NCBI RefSeq assembly: GCF_002498315.1
Contig: NZ_DAGX01000005.1
Span: forward strand, 168,741-232,740
Length of the DNA: 64,000 nucleotides
Reading direction: 5' to 3'
Origin: Methanofollis sp. UBA420
GTDB lineage: Archaea > Halobacteriota > Methanomicrobia > Methanomicrobiales > Methanofollaceae
Each line of letters starts with the position of its first letter. Position 1 is the stretch's first letter. Of the stretch, positions 53,901 to 62,279 are shown one piece after another. The translations under genes and the position numbers were made by a program. The notes under the pieces were generated by a model, which was given only the letters and a program-made list of their open reading frames with translations, ran no database searches and had not been told where the DNA came from.

Positions 53901-55190
53901 TCAGCATGTCTCGTCGAGGAGTGCCGCAAGGCGCCTTTCAAGGGCCTGCCTGTCTACCTCTGCCGGTTCGACGGCCTGCGGGATGATCCGTGGTCCCCGC
54001 CGCGTCCCGGTCACCGTCACTTCCTGGCCGGGGAGGATGTCGCCAGAGAGGAGGTAGGCCTCGGTGCCGTTGTCGATGGTCATGCCAAGGGCCGAGGGTA
54101 CGGTCGTCCCCTGGAATACCACCTCTTCGTCGTCCTCTTCACCGGCCCCGAGGAGCATGCTCCCCCTCCCGACAGAGACTTCGGTCCCGCCGCTTCGCCC
54201 CTCCTTTGCCCTCGCATGGTAGACACGGAGGTCGTCGCCGGTCGCAAGGCCGAGGAGGGCGCGGTCGCCCCAGAGGACAAGGTGCACCGTCCCCGAGTCA
54301 TCGGAGAGGTCGATATTCTGCACATAGGACCGCTCTCCGGTGCGGGTCTGGAAACTCCGCGGTGGTTGGACCGCCGCCACCCGCCCTTCCAGGGAGACGC
54401 ATTCCCCGGCCTTCACCTCTGCGGCCGGGGTGGTCCGGACCTCGACCTCCTCATGGGAGGGGGTGACGCTGCCCCGGTCGTCGAGGGAGAACTCGGGTCC
54501 CCCGGCCTTCACGGCCCCCCGCGCTCCTCTGATGCACACCACGTCCCCGGCAGCAGAGGCCGCGAGCACCGCCGGGTCCCAGCAGACGAGGCGTGCCGTC
54601 CCGCTTCCGTCGCCGATGACGGCCGTGACCATCGCCCCGCCTGTCCCGTCTCCCCGCGTGAACTCCCGCTGCTCTCCGATGCCGAGGATGCGCACCACAA
54701 GGTCGCCGGTGCCGACCGGGGAGGCGCAGGTGCGTTCGGTCTCCATCGGGCAGTCGATGAGCGCCGTGGACTTCCGCAGGGCGAGGGCCGTGACGCTCCC
54801 ACCCCGCGGCGCAAGCCTCCCGATCACCTCGAGTACCTCGCCGGGCTCGATCTCGGCGACCGCCCCGGCCTTCTCGTCCCAGAGAGTCACCTCGATCCGT
54901 CCGGACGCGTCGCCGAGGAGAAGGGTGGCGCGCACTCCGGTCTCCCCGTCCTTCCTGGCGAACTCCTCGGGTTCGCCGGCAGAGAGCACCTTCCCGAAGA
55001 AGGAAACGATCGAGGGGCCGGGGGCGATGCCGGCGATCCGCTGGTGGTGGCGGCCGCAGTCGGTGACGACGAGGAGCGAAGCGGCGTTCTCGTCGAGGAG
55101 ACCGCTCGCCGCCTTCATCCGTTCGCCGACCCGCTTTTCAAACTCCTCGCGGCTGATCAGGTCGTCGACGAGTGCGTAGTGAAAGTTCAC
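53901..55190 (-). CDS. Replication protein A, three OB folds
   Basis: A 429-residue single-stranded DNA-binding protein. Three OB folds are visible: about 65-150 (RATLLLGDASGRIEVTLWDE), 170-245 (VTAVIGDGSGTARLVCWDP) and 265-345 (QNIDLSDDSGTVHLVLWGD), each with the conserved D-S/A-GT-V-W pattern. A C-terminal segment lacks the zinc finger of other archaeal RPAs. Role: protecting ssDNA in replication and repair, upstream of radA. Confidence 0.92.
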   Translation of the reverse strand: MNFHYALVDDLISREEFEKRVGERMKAASGLLDENAASLLVVTDCGRHHQRIAGIAPGPSIVSFFGKVLSAGEPEEFARKDGETGVRATLLLGDASGRIEVTLWDEKAGAVAEIEPGEVLEVIGRLAPRGGSVTALALRKSTALIDCPMETERTCASPVGTGDLVVRILGIGEQREFTRGDGTGGAMVTAVIGDGSGTARLVCWDPAVLAASAAGDVVCIRGARGAVKAGGPEFSLDDRGSVTPSHEEVEVRTTPAAEVKAGECVSLEGRVAAVQPPRSFQTRTGERSYVQNIDLSDDSGTVHLVLWGDRALLGLATGDDLRVYHARAKEGRSGGTEVSVGRGSMLLGAGEEDDEEVVFQGTTVPSALGMTIDNGTEAYLLSGDILPGQEVTVTGTRRGPRIIPQAVEPAEVDRQALERRLAALLDETC

Positions 55191-55200
55191 GGTTGTCCGT

Positions 55201-56493
55201 TCACTCCTTCCAGGCCGGAGTCTCCATGGCGGCGGTGACGTCGTCGAGGGTCTCGGCCCGGCGCATCAGGGCGTGCTTCCCGTTGCTCACCGCCACCTCG
55301 GCGCAGCGCGGCCTGCTGTTGTACTGCGAGGACATCGCATAGCCGTAGGCGCCCGCGTCGAGGACGGCGATGACGTCGCCGGCCTTCGGGGCCGGGAGGG
55401 TGCGGTCATGGGCCAGGATGTCGCCGGTCTCGCAGATCGGGCCTGCCACCGTATAGGTGCCGTCGGCCGGGAGATCGGCGCGGTCCGCGACGAGCACCTC
55501 GTGGTAGGAGTCGTACATCGCCGGGCGGACGAGCAGGTTGAACCCGGCGTCCACGTTCACGAAGGTCTTGTGGGCCTTCTTCACCGAGTTCACGCGGGTG
55601 AGGAGGACCGAGGAGTCGCCGACGAGCCAGCGGCCGGGCTCCACCCAGAGGGCCGGGTCGATCCCGCATTCCCTGATCCCCTTCAGGAAGACAGGCATCA
55701 CGGCGGCCGCATAGTCCGCGGGCGTCGGCGCCGGGTCGGTGTCGTGGTGGTACGGGATGCCGAGGCCGCCGCCGATGTCGAGGAATTCGAGGTGGACGCC
55801 AAGGTCTGTGACCTCCTTTGCGACCCGCACCATCACCTCGGCAGAGCGGGCGAAGGGTTCGACCTCCAGAATCTGGGAGCCGATGTGGCAGTGGATGCCG
55901 ACAGGCTCGACATGTTCGCAGGCAACGGCCTCCCTGTATGCGGCGATGATCTCCTGCGCCGGGATGCCGAACTTGCTCGTCGCAAGCCCGGTGGCGATCT
56001 TCGGGTGGGTCGGAACTTCGAGGGCCGGGTTCACCCTGAAGGCGATCTCCGCGGTCTTCCCGGCCTCCCCGGCAACGGCGTCGAGCTGGTGGAGTTCGTC
56101 CAGGCAATCGACCGAGACCCGCACTCCTTTCTCGACGGCGAGGGCGAGGTCTGCGCGGCTCTTGGAACTCCCGTTGAAGAGGAGGCGTTCGGATTTCATC
56201 CCGGCACGGAGCGCCAGTTCGAGTTCTCCCGGGGAGAAGACGTCTGCACCAGCCCCTTCAGCGGCGAGAGCCCGGATCACCGCAAGGTTGCCGTTCGCCT
56301 TCGCCGCGAAGAGCACCTGCACGTCAGGGTAGTGGGCGGCGAGGGCCGCGTGGAAACGCCTGAAGTTGCCGGCGATCCGGTCGATGTCAGTGACGTACAG
56401 GGGCGTGCCATACTCTTCCGCAAGAGAGACGCAGTCGACGCCGCCGAGATGGAGGCGGCTGTCCCTGACTGTCAGGTGTGACGGGAGCTTCAT
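55201..56493 (-). CDS. lysA: Diaminopimelate decarboxylase
   Basis: A 430-residue fold-III PLP enzyme producing lysine from meso-diaminopimelate. PLP Lys65 is in VLFAAKANGNLA; HCHIGSQI, FLDIGGGLGIPYH, EPGRWLVGDS and the active-site Cys segment GPICETGDILA are intact. It begins four bases inside the end of dapL, so the two are coupled. Confidence 0.96.
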   Translation of the reverse strand: MKLPSHLTVRDSRLHLGGVDCVSLAEEYGTPLYVTDIDRIAGNFRRFHAALAAHYPDVQVLFAAKANGNLAVIRALAAEGAGADVFSPGELELALRAGMKSERLLFNGSSKSRADLALAVEKGVRVSVDCLDELHQLDAVAGEAGKTAEIAFRVNPALEVPTHPKIATGLATSKFGIPAQEIIAAYREAVACEHVEPVGIHCHIGSQILEVEPFARSAEVMVRVAKEVTDLGVHLEFLDIGGGLGIPYHHDTDPAPTPADYAAAVMPVFLKGIRECGIDPALWVEPGRWLVGDSSVLLTRVNSVKKAHKTFVNVDAGFNLLVRPAMYDSYHEVLVADRADLPADGTYTVAGPICETGDILAHDRTLPAPKAGDVIAVLDAGAYGYAMSSQYNSRPRCAEVAVSNGKHALMRRAETLDDVTAAMETPAWKE

Positions 56494-57638
56494 GGTGCAA
56501 TCCTCCTGATGCGTTCGAGCGCCTCCTCGATCCGTTCGACCGAACGGGTGATGGCGAAACGCACATATCCGTCCCCGCTCTCGCCGAAACCGACGCCCGG
56601 GGTCACGACGATGCCGGCCTCGTTGAGGAACTGCGCCGCCGTCTTCATGCAGTCTTCGACCGGCATCCAGACATAGAAGGTCGCCTTCGGTGCACGGACG
56701 TCAAAGCCGAGTTCGTTGAGGCCCTTTACGAGGACGTCGCGGCGCTCCTGGTACACGGCGCAGGCGTCCGCGACGCACTGCTGCGAACCGGTTAGCGCGG
56801 CGACTCCCGCCTCCTGCACGGCGTCGAAGACGCCGGAGTCCACGTTCGACTTTACCCGGCCGAGTCCCGCCAGGATCTCGGGGTTGCCGACAGCCATGCC
56901 GACTCTCCAGCCTGTCATGTTGTAGGTCTTGGAAAGGGAGTGCATCTCCACGCCGACCTCCTTTGCCCCGTCGGTTTCGAGGAAGGAAGGGGCTTTGTAG
57001 CCGTCGAAGGTGATCTCCGAGTAGGCGTTGTCGTGGACGACGACGAGGTCGTTGTCGCGGGCGAACTCCACGACCTCCTCGAAGAACGCCTTCGGGGCGA
57101 TCGCCGCGGTCGGGTTGTTCGGGTAGTTGAAGAAGAGCAGTTTCGCCTTCTTCAGCACGTCCCTCGGGATGTCGTCGAGGACAGGGAGGAAGTTATTCTC
57201 CGCGGTGAGAGGCATGAGGTGAGTCCTGCCCTCGGCAAAGAGCGTCGAGGTCTTGTAGACCGGGTAGCCCGGGTCGGGGACGAGGACATAGTCGCCGGGA
57301 TTGACGAAGGCCTCGGGGATGTGGGCGATGCCGTCCTTCGAGCCCATCAGGGCAAGGACTTCCCTGTCCGCATCGAGGGAAACGGAAAAACGCGTTTCGT
57401 ACCATTCCGCAACAGCCCGGCGGTACGCGGCCATTCCCTCGTAGGCAGGGTAGTGGTGGTTCTTTGGTTCCTTCACCGCCCTGACCATCGCCTCGACGAT
57501 ATGCGCCGGCGTCGGGAGGTCAGGGTCGCCGACACCGAGGTCGATGATGTCGACTCCTTCTTTCCTCTTCTGGGCCTTCATTGCGTCGATACGGGCGAAA
57601 AGGTATGGCGGCAGGTTTTCCAGTCTCTGCGAGTACAT
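56490..57638 (-). CDS. dapL: LL-diaminopimelate aminotransferase
   Basis: A 382-residue class I PLP aminotransferase of the one-step lysine branch used by methanogens. DLGVGDPDLPTP, FFNYPNNPTAAIAP and Lys237 in MHSLSKTYNMTGWRVGMAVG are present. Pairing with lysA supports the DapL rather than generic aminotransferase call. Confidence 0.92.
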   Translation of the reverse strand: MYSQRLENLPPYLFARIDAMKAQKRKEGVDIIDLGVGDPDLPTPAHIVEAMVRAVKEPKNHHYPAYEGMAAYRRAVAEWYETRFSVSLDADREVLALMGSKDGIAHIPEAFVNPGDYVLVPDPGYPVYKTSTLFAEGRTHLMPLTAENNFLPVLDDIPRDVLKKAKLLFFNYPNNPTAAIAPKAFFEEVVEFARDNDLVVVHDNAYSEITFDGYKAPSFLETDGAKEVGVEMHSLSKTYNMTGWRVGMAVGNPEILAGLGRVKSNVDSGVFDAVQEAGVAALTGSQQCVADACAVYQERRDVLVKGLNELGFDVRAPKATFYVWMPVEDCMKTAAQFLNEAGIVVTPGVGFGESGDGYVRFAITRSVERIEEALERIRRIAP

Positions 57639-57746
57639 CGCTCTACTATTGCAGGGCTAGAATAATTAATTTCGTGCCCGGCCACAGAAGCCGGGAAAAA
57701 CTTCCGAAACGACGCCTTCAACCTGCCAACAGGGCGCCAGATACTC

Positions 57747-58124
57747 TCAGGGCACGTGTGTAGGGTTCCTGGAGGAGGAGATATTGCAGACGAGGTCGCG
57801 GGGGCAGGGGGTGCCGTCGTCATCGGCAATATTTCCCTGGGCGCGGACCTGCATGCAGATGTCGCACATCCGCAGGCTCATATGCCCGACATTTTCGCAG
57901 ACGAGGTCCTCGGCAAGTTGCCTTATGGACGATACCGCATTGTCCCCCAGTTCTATCGAGCAGCCGCGTTTTTTGGAGGCGTACTGGGAGACGGAGGCCG
58001 GGGTAATGTCGAGCATGGTCGAGACCTTCCTCTGCGACAGTCCTTTTTCCATCAGTTCCTGTACGAGGCATGCACGGATGCATGGGAGGATAAGCCAGAC
58101 GCCAGTCTCGCAGGGGAGTTTCAT
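57747..58124 (-). CDS. HTH regulator with C-terminal cysteines
   Basis: A 125-residue regulator: MKLPCETGVWLILPCIRACL leads into an XRE-like helix-turn-helix (GLSQRKVSTMLDITPASVSQ), and the C-terminus has CDICMQVR and CPRDLVC. The five to six Cys could bind a metal or Fe-S cluster, making it a candidate metal or redox sensor (inference). ATG 58124 fits the family; ATG 58139 adds five residues. It is divergent from the fdhD operon, and an exact palindrome lies between them, so local control of fdhD is plausible. Confidence 0.82.
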   Translation of the reverse strand: MKLPCETGVWLILPCIRACLVQELMEKGLSQRKVSTMLDITPASVSQYASKKRGCSIELGDNAVSSIRQLAEDLVCENVGHMSLRMCDICMQVRAQGNIADDDGTPCPRDLVCNISSSRNPTHVP

Positions 58125-58156
58125 GAGATCACAATCCATAAATTGAGAGAGTTCGG

Positions 58157-58172
58157 ATTAACAACTGTTAAT
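58157..58172. promoter_or_regulatory. Palindrome between HTH gene and fdhD
   Basis: ATTAACA-AC-TGTTAAT is exact. With flanks it reads CGG-ATTAAC...GTTAAT-GGG, close to the CGGATTAAT...ATTAATCGGG site at wtpA. TATATCATATAAG just after it is the likely fdhD TATA region. Confidence 0.6.
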
Positions 58173-58242
58173 GGGTATATCATATAAGAGTTGGGAACAT
58201 GCCAGTACCCCCGTGGGCAGGGCGTGACCGGGAAGGGAAAAT

Positions 58243-58989
58243 GTGATGGATCTGCACACCCATACGGGAATTCAGGTAAAAGGGGGGGAGCCGCGGGAGA
58301 TCATCGACGAGGTCTGTGTCGAGCACCGTTACCTCCTCGTGATGAACGGCACCCCGGTCGCCAGGATGGTGGCGTCTGCCGACTCCCTCAGGGAGTTCGG
58401 GGCGGGTTTTGCGATCACCGAGGGCCTTGCCCGTGACGTCACCTCTGTCGAGGTTACGGGGGACGAGGTCAGGGTCGAGGCGGTCCCTGCCCCGACCTGT
58501 GAGCAGGTGGTCGAGTCGTCGGGTGGGACGGCATATCTCCGTGAGGTTCCGCAGGTCGCATCAGATCTGCGGATCGGCATCGACGATGTCTACAGGATGA
58601 CCGCCGCCATCGAGTCTGACGAATGGCAGAGGACGGGGGGTCTCCACTGCTCCGTCCTCTTCTGCGACGGGGAACTCTGTGCGAAGGCCTGCGATGTCGG
58701 CCGCCACAACACGGTGGACAAGGTGATCGGGCACGCCGTTCTCGCGGGTCTCGACCGGTCGCGGTGCGTCCTCGGCTGTACCGGCCGCCAGCCTGCCGGG
58801 ATGGTGGCGAAGGCGGCCCGTGCCGGCATACCGATTGTCATCTCGCGTGCCGCGTCCACCTCCGAGGGGATTGCGACCGCACAAGAGGCCGGGCTCACTC
58901 TTGTCTGCTTCTCGCGGGGTGACCGTTTCACCGTCTACACCCACCCGGAACGTATCGAAGGTGTCGGCCGGATGGGCCGGGATGAATGA
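58243..58989 (+). CDS. fdhD: Formate dehydrogenase accessory sulfurtransferase
   Basis: A 248-residue FdhD protein that transfers sulfur to the bis-MGD cofactor so FdhA is active. VCVEHRYLLVMNGTPV, FAITEGLARDV, TGGLHCSVLFC and the hallmark KACDVGRHNTVDKVIGHAVL are seen. GTG 58243 and ATG 58246 are adjacent; GGAAGGGAAA precedes. First gene of a four-gene operon ending in a MoaD-like protein. Confidence 0.93.
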   Translation: MMDLHTHTGIQVKGGEPREIIDEVCVEHRYLLVMNGTPVARMVASADSLREFGAGFAITEGLARDVTSVEVTGDEVRVEAVPAPTCEQVVESSGGTAYLREVPQVASDLRIGIDDVYRMTAAIESDEWQRTGGLHCSVLFCDGELCAKACDVGRHNTVDKVIGHAVLAGLDRSRCVLGCTGRQPAGMVAKAARAGIPIVISRAASTSEGIATAQEAGLTLVCFSRGDRFTVYTHPERIEGVGRMGRDE

Positions 58990-58999
58990 GGAGACCAGC

Positions 59000-59479
59000 A
59001 TGACAGAAATGGAAAAGGGATCTGAAGGACAGAAAGAGGGGCTGATCATGCTCGGGTGCCCGGAAGCCGCGGCGCAGGTGAGCGTGGCCCTGCACATCGC
59101 GCACGGTCTCCGAAAGATGGGCCTCGTGCCGGTCGTCGCCGGCAACCCGTCGGCGCGGTCGCTCGTGGCGATGGCCGATCCCGACCGGCATTATGTCGGC
59201 GAGATGGTCGACCTCGACGCCTGCATTGAGGCGCTTGTGACGCATGAACAGGACTATGCCGTCTCTTTCGTGCTCATACACAGGGAGAGCGGTGTCAGTT
59301 ACGCGGGGACGGTCGGCAGCGTCTCTACCGGGCGCCTTGTGGCGGTCGTCTTCGGGAAGGAGGCAGGAGAACTTGCCGGGCTCATCGACTTCCCGTGCGA
59401 GCGGGTGGTGGCGAAGGCCGTTCATAATGTTCTGCCACTCTCAAAGGACATTGACAGGGTGATGGGATGGGATGCGTAG
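59000..59479 (+). CDS. DUF1890 protein
   Basis: A 159-residue protein resembling the methanogen DUF1890 family: LIMLGCPEAAAQVSVALHIA with a Rossmann-like start, VVAGNPSARSLVAMADP, and HRESGVSYAGTVGSVSTG. ATG 59000 follows GAGGAG; ATG 58982 would overlap fdhD. Function unknown; its place between fdhD and DUF1894/MoaD suggests cofactor or sulfur chemistry. Overlaps the next gene by 13 bases. Confidence 0.8.
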   Translation: MTEMEKGSEGQKEGLIMLGCPEAAAQVSVALHIAHGLRKMGLVPVVAGNPSARSLVAMADPDRHYVGEMVDLDACIEALVTHEQDYAVSFVLIHRESGVSYAGTVGSVSTGRLVAVVFGKEAGELAGLIDFPCERVVAKAVHNVLPLSKDIDRVMGWDA

Positions 59480-59739
59480 AGGCGCTTAACTATGAAATTC
59501 TCCTCAGGAACTGTTCTTTCAAGGAGTACAGGGAGTTTATCAAGAAGAACTACCGGGAGCACCACGATGTAATGCCCGGATACCGTATCTTTGACCTTGC
59601 CCTTATCGGCGTCCCCCCGATCCCGATCGGTGTGGACGGCGATTATGTGATCTTCCCGTATACGAAACCGTGTCACGGCACCTTCGTGCTGAGGGTCGAA
59701 GGGAAAGAGGAGATACAGAAACTGAGGTCGAAAAAATGA
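59467..59739 (+). CDS. DUF1894 protein
   Basis: A 90-residue protein resembling DUF1894 of methanogens: YEILLRNCSFKEYREFIKKN, DLALIGVPPIPIGVDGDYVI, TKPCHGTFVLRV. Two conserved-looking Cys. It overlaps DUF1890 upstream and the MoaD-like gene downstream (ATGA), so all are coupled. No known activity. Confidence 0.8.
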   Translation: MGCVEALNYEILLRNCSFKEYREFIKKNYREHHDVMPGYRIFDLALIGVPPIPIGVDGDYVIFPYTKPCHGTFVLRVEGKEEIQKLRSKK

Positions 59740-60014
59740 AAGTCATTGTGAGGTCATTTGCGACATTCAGAAAGATCCTGGAGAACGAGCGGGAGGTCGA
59801 GTGCCCTGAGGGTGCGACGGTCGGGGATATCGTCGAGATGCTCATCGCGGAGAGACCGGCCCTCAGGGACGAGATCTTTGCCGCACCCGGTGTCCTCCAG
59901 GACCATGTCAATATCCTGAGGAACGGGAGGAACATCCACTTCGAGGAAGGCCTCCAGACAGTTGCTGCGGACCGCGACGTGATCTCGCTCTTCCCGCCTG
60001 TCGGCGGCGGATAA
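59736..60014 (+). CDS. MoaD-like sulfur carrier protein
   Basis: A 92-residue ubiquitin-like protein starting MKVIVRSFATFRKIL and ending in the obligatory di-glycine tail FPPVGGG, which is thiocarboxylated to deliver sulfur in molybdopterin or tRNA/thiamine pathways. VNILRNGRNIHF and DVISLFPPV are MoaD-type. Last gene of the fdhD operon. Confidence 0.9.
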   Translation: MKVIVRSFATFRKILENEREVECPEGATVGDIVEMLIAERPALRDEIFAAPGVLQDHVNILRNGRNIHFEEGLQTVAADRDVISLFPPVGGG

Positions 60015-60804
60015 AAAAGAAAAGTAGAAGTCAGGTGGGCTGGGCAGAGGCAGAAGGGTTGTGGTCCACGCCCCCCCAGTATGGACCACATCCCTGTTCC
60101 GCCAGCAGGATCCGGAGTGATCGAAAAGAATCCATCCTGCTGATATCCTGCACGCCCTCACAGGGCGGCACAGTGATGAACTCCGGCAACCAGCATGTGT
60201 GGCCATCTGCCAGTCTGCAGAGGTGCGACCCTCTGCATACCGGTCTTTTGAACCTTATGGCAGACCTAGCAAGCCTGTACTTCCCTTTGTACCTGTTTGT
60301 GCCCCGTCATAGACGAAGAAACGTGTCCCCCCACGTCCACGAGTCTTACCCGCTCAGGGGCACTCCGCTAATATCCCGCTGTGATGATAAATGTTTCGCA
60401 TGGCCCGGCCCGGCAGCCTTACCTGCATGAAAAAATTGACGATAAATATTCTGTTTCGCCAACAGGGATTTAAAAATATATTGATCCATCAACAGGCTCA
60501 TGAAAAGCATCTTTCTCGTACTATCCCGACATTCAGGTTCCTGCCGCCTCGGTCATCGCCGGAAAATATATGGAGCGGCACTTCTCACCATCATTCCCTC
60601 CATCTCCACCCTGCGGTTGCGGCGCATCAGGGTGTTTCCGGGCTGTTCTCCGGGGAATTTCCGGGAAAGAGGGGACATATGAAATATAGCGTCATGACAA
60701 TTCCAGGATCCTTTTTCCCCATGCCGGGCAATGCTTTTTTTACGCGAAGGGATCGGTCTGTGCCGAACACTATGTACAGGGAGATGCAACAGGTGTAGAA
60801 GAGC
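60015..60804. other. 790-base gene-free interval
   Basis: No convincing gene. Hairpins crowd 60060-60265 (separate entry). TTTAAAAATATATTG at about 60467 is promoter-like and precedes a 60-codon frame at 60500-60682 of doubtful reality. The last ~120 bases lead to the TauE gene. Confidence 0.5.
60060..60265 (+). ncRNA. Candidate structured RNA or terminator array
   Basis: Four exact stems occur in 180 bases: TGTGGTCCA/TGGACCACA (60060-60090), CAGCAGGAT/ATCCTGCTG (60103-60142), CGCCCT-CAC-AGGGCG (60153-60167) and TGCAGAGG-TGCGAC-CCTCTGCA (60216-60237). GATGAACTCCGGCAACC (60175-60191) followed 30 bases later by GGTGC resembles the SAM-I riboswitch core, but a full fold is not evident. It lies right after the fdhD operon and may simply be its 3' end. 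Confidence 0.35.
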
Positions 60805-61629
60805 ATGATCGACCTCCTTCCCCTTCTTGTGCTTGTGCTGATCGGCGTCTTTGCCGGCCTCCTCTCCGGCATGCTTGGCGTGGGCGGCGGCTTCATTATG
60901 GTCCCGGTGCAGTTCTGGCTCTATTCCACGTCAGGCTACCCGGACGATGTCTCTCTCAGGCTCGCCTTTGCAACAAGCCTCGCCGTCATCCTCCCCACCG
61001 CCCTGAGCAGCGCCGTCGGCCACCATCGGAAGGGCGCCGTCGTCTGGCGGGCGGGGGCGCTCCTTGGTGCTGCGGCCCTGCCTGCGGCAGTCTTCGGCGC
61101 ATGGCTCGCCACCATTCTCCCTGCCGCGCCTCTTGAGATTTTTTTCGGCCTTGTCGTCCTTGCGGCCGGGGCACGCACCTTCCTCGCCCCCGCAGAGAGT
61201 GCGGAGGTGCCGGCGGTCCCGACGACGCGGTACCTCCTCTGGGGCGTCCCGGTCGGCCTGGTCTCCGGCCTTGCAGGCATCGGCGGCGGCGTCATCCTGG
61301 TCCCGATCCTCACCGTGGCCCTCCGCTTCCCGATGCACCGTGCCGTCGCCACCTCGACGGTCGTGATGCTCGCCGCCGCCAGCGGCGGTCTTGCCACGTA
61401 CATGATCCTCGGGCAGGGAGTTGTTGGCCTCCCGCCCCTTGCTGTCGGCTACGTGGACTTCTTCCAGGCCGCTGTGCTGGCCGCGGCGAGCATCCCGGCG
61501 GCACAGGCCGGCGCCCTCCTCTCCCACCGCCTGCCGGTGCGGCTCCTGAAGGGGGTGTTTGTGGTGCTCACCACCTATATCGGCCTGCGGATGATCGGGG
61601 TCTTCTCCATCCTCGGTCTCCCCCTCTGA
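60805..61629 (+). CDS. TauE/SafE-family membrane transporter
   Basis: A 274-residue membrane protein with about eight hydrophobic segments in two repeats, each opening with a glycine-rich turn: GVFAGLLSGMLGVGGGFIMV and GLVSGLAGIGGGVILVPIL. Family members export sulfite, sulfonates or other anions; the substrate here is unknown. Confidence 0.9.
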   Translation: MIDLLPLLVLVLIGVFAGLLSGMLGVGGGFIMVPVQFWLYSTSGYPDDVSLRLAFATSLAVILPTALSSAVGHHRKGAVVWRAGALLGAAALPAAVFGAWLATILPAAPLEIFFGLVVLAAGARTFLAPAESAEVPAVPTTRYLLWGVPVGLVSGLAGIGGGVILVPILTVALRFPMHRAVATSTVVMLAAASGGLATYMILGQGVVGLPPLAVGYVDFFQAAVLAAASIPAAQAGALLSHRLPVRLLKGVFVVLTTYIGLRMIGVFSILGLPL

Positions 61630-61664
61630 TGAACACTCATATAGGGGGATGACGATCCTCCCTC

Positions 61665-62147
61665 ATGGCCACTCTCTCCGATCCCGTCCGCCTCGTCGTC
61701 TCGGTCGCGCTGACCCTCCTTGCCGGCTTTACAGGTTCAATCTTCACGACGCCGCAGATTCCCGGATGGTACGCCGGGCTTGTAAAGTCCCCTTTGAACC
61801 CGCCTGCCTGGGTCTTCGGTCCCGTCTGGACGATCCTTTTCATCCTGATGGGTATCTCACTCTTTCTAATCTGGCGGGAGGGGACGGGGCGGCCCGAGGT
61901 GCGGGCAGCCCTCCTCGCCTTCGGCGTGCAACTTGCGCTCAACATTCTCTGGTCCGCCCTCTTCTTCGGCCTTCAGTCGCCCCTTCTCGGGTTTCTTGAG
62001 ATCCTCCTCCTCTGGGGTGCGATCCTCGCCACCATCGTCCTCTCGGCCCGCGTCTCGAAACCTGCCGCCTGGCTTCTCCTGCCGTACCTCCTCTGGGTGA
62101 GTTTTGCCGCGTACCTTACCTGGGCTGTCTGGACCCTCAACCCGTAA
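61665..62147 (+). CDS. tspO: TspO/MBR family protein
   Basis: A 160-residue five-helix membrane protein of the tryptophan-rich sensory protein family: WYAGLVKSPLNPPAWVFGPV, WTILFILMGIS, LNILWSALFFG and YLLWVSFAAYLTWAVWTLNP are hallmarks. It may bind tetrapyrroles or lipids. Its stop is directly followed, in frame, by the next transporter's coding region. Confidence 0.92.
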   Translation: MATLSDPVRLVVSVALTLLAGFTGSIFTTPQIPGWYAGLVKSPLNPPAWVFGPVWTILFILMGISLFLIWREGTGRPEVRAALLAFGVQLALNILWSALFFGLQSPLLGFLEILLLWGAILATIVLSARVSKPAAWLLLPYLLWVSFAAYLTWAVWTLNP

Positions 62148-62279
62148 ATAGGTCGGAAGGGAGATATAGAGAAAAAAACACTCTTTTTCACGCACATCGC
62201 CCTCGTCATCGTCGGTGCCGTCTTCCTCCTCATCGCCTTCAGGCAGACCCTCGGCGTCAGGATCTCCATCTGGCAGATC

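Noticed and set aside
60171..60240. C/D-box guide RNA from GTGATGA at 60173
   Set aside because: No CTGA D box occurs within the next 60 bases.
60500..60682. 60-codon frame after a TATA-like element
   Set aside because: No ribosome site, an arginine-rich random-looking product and no recognisable domain.
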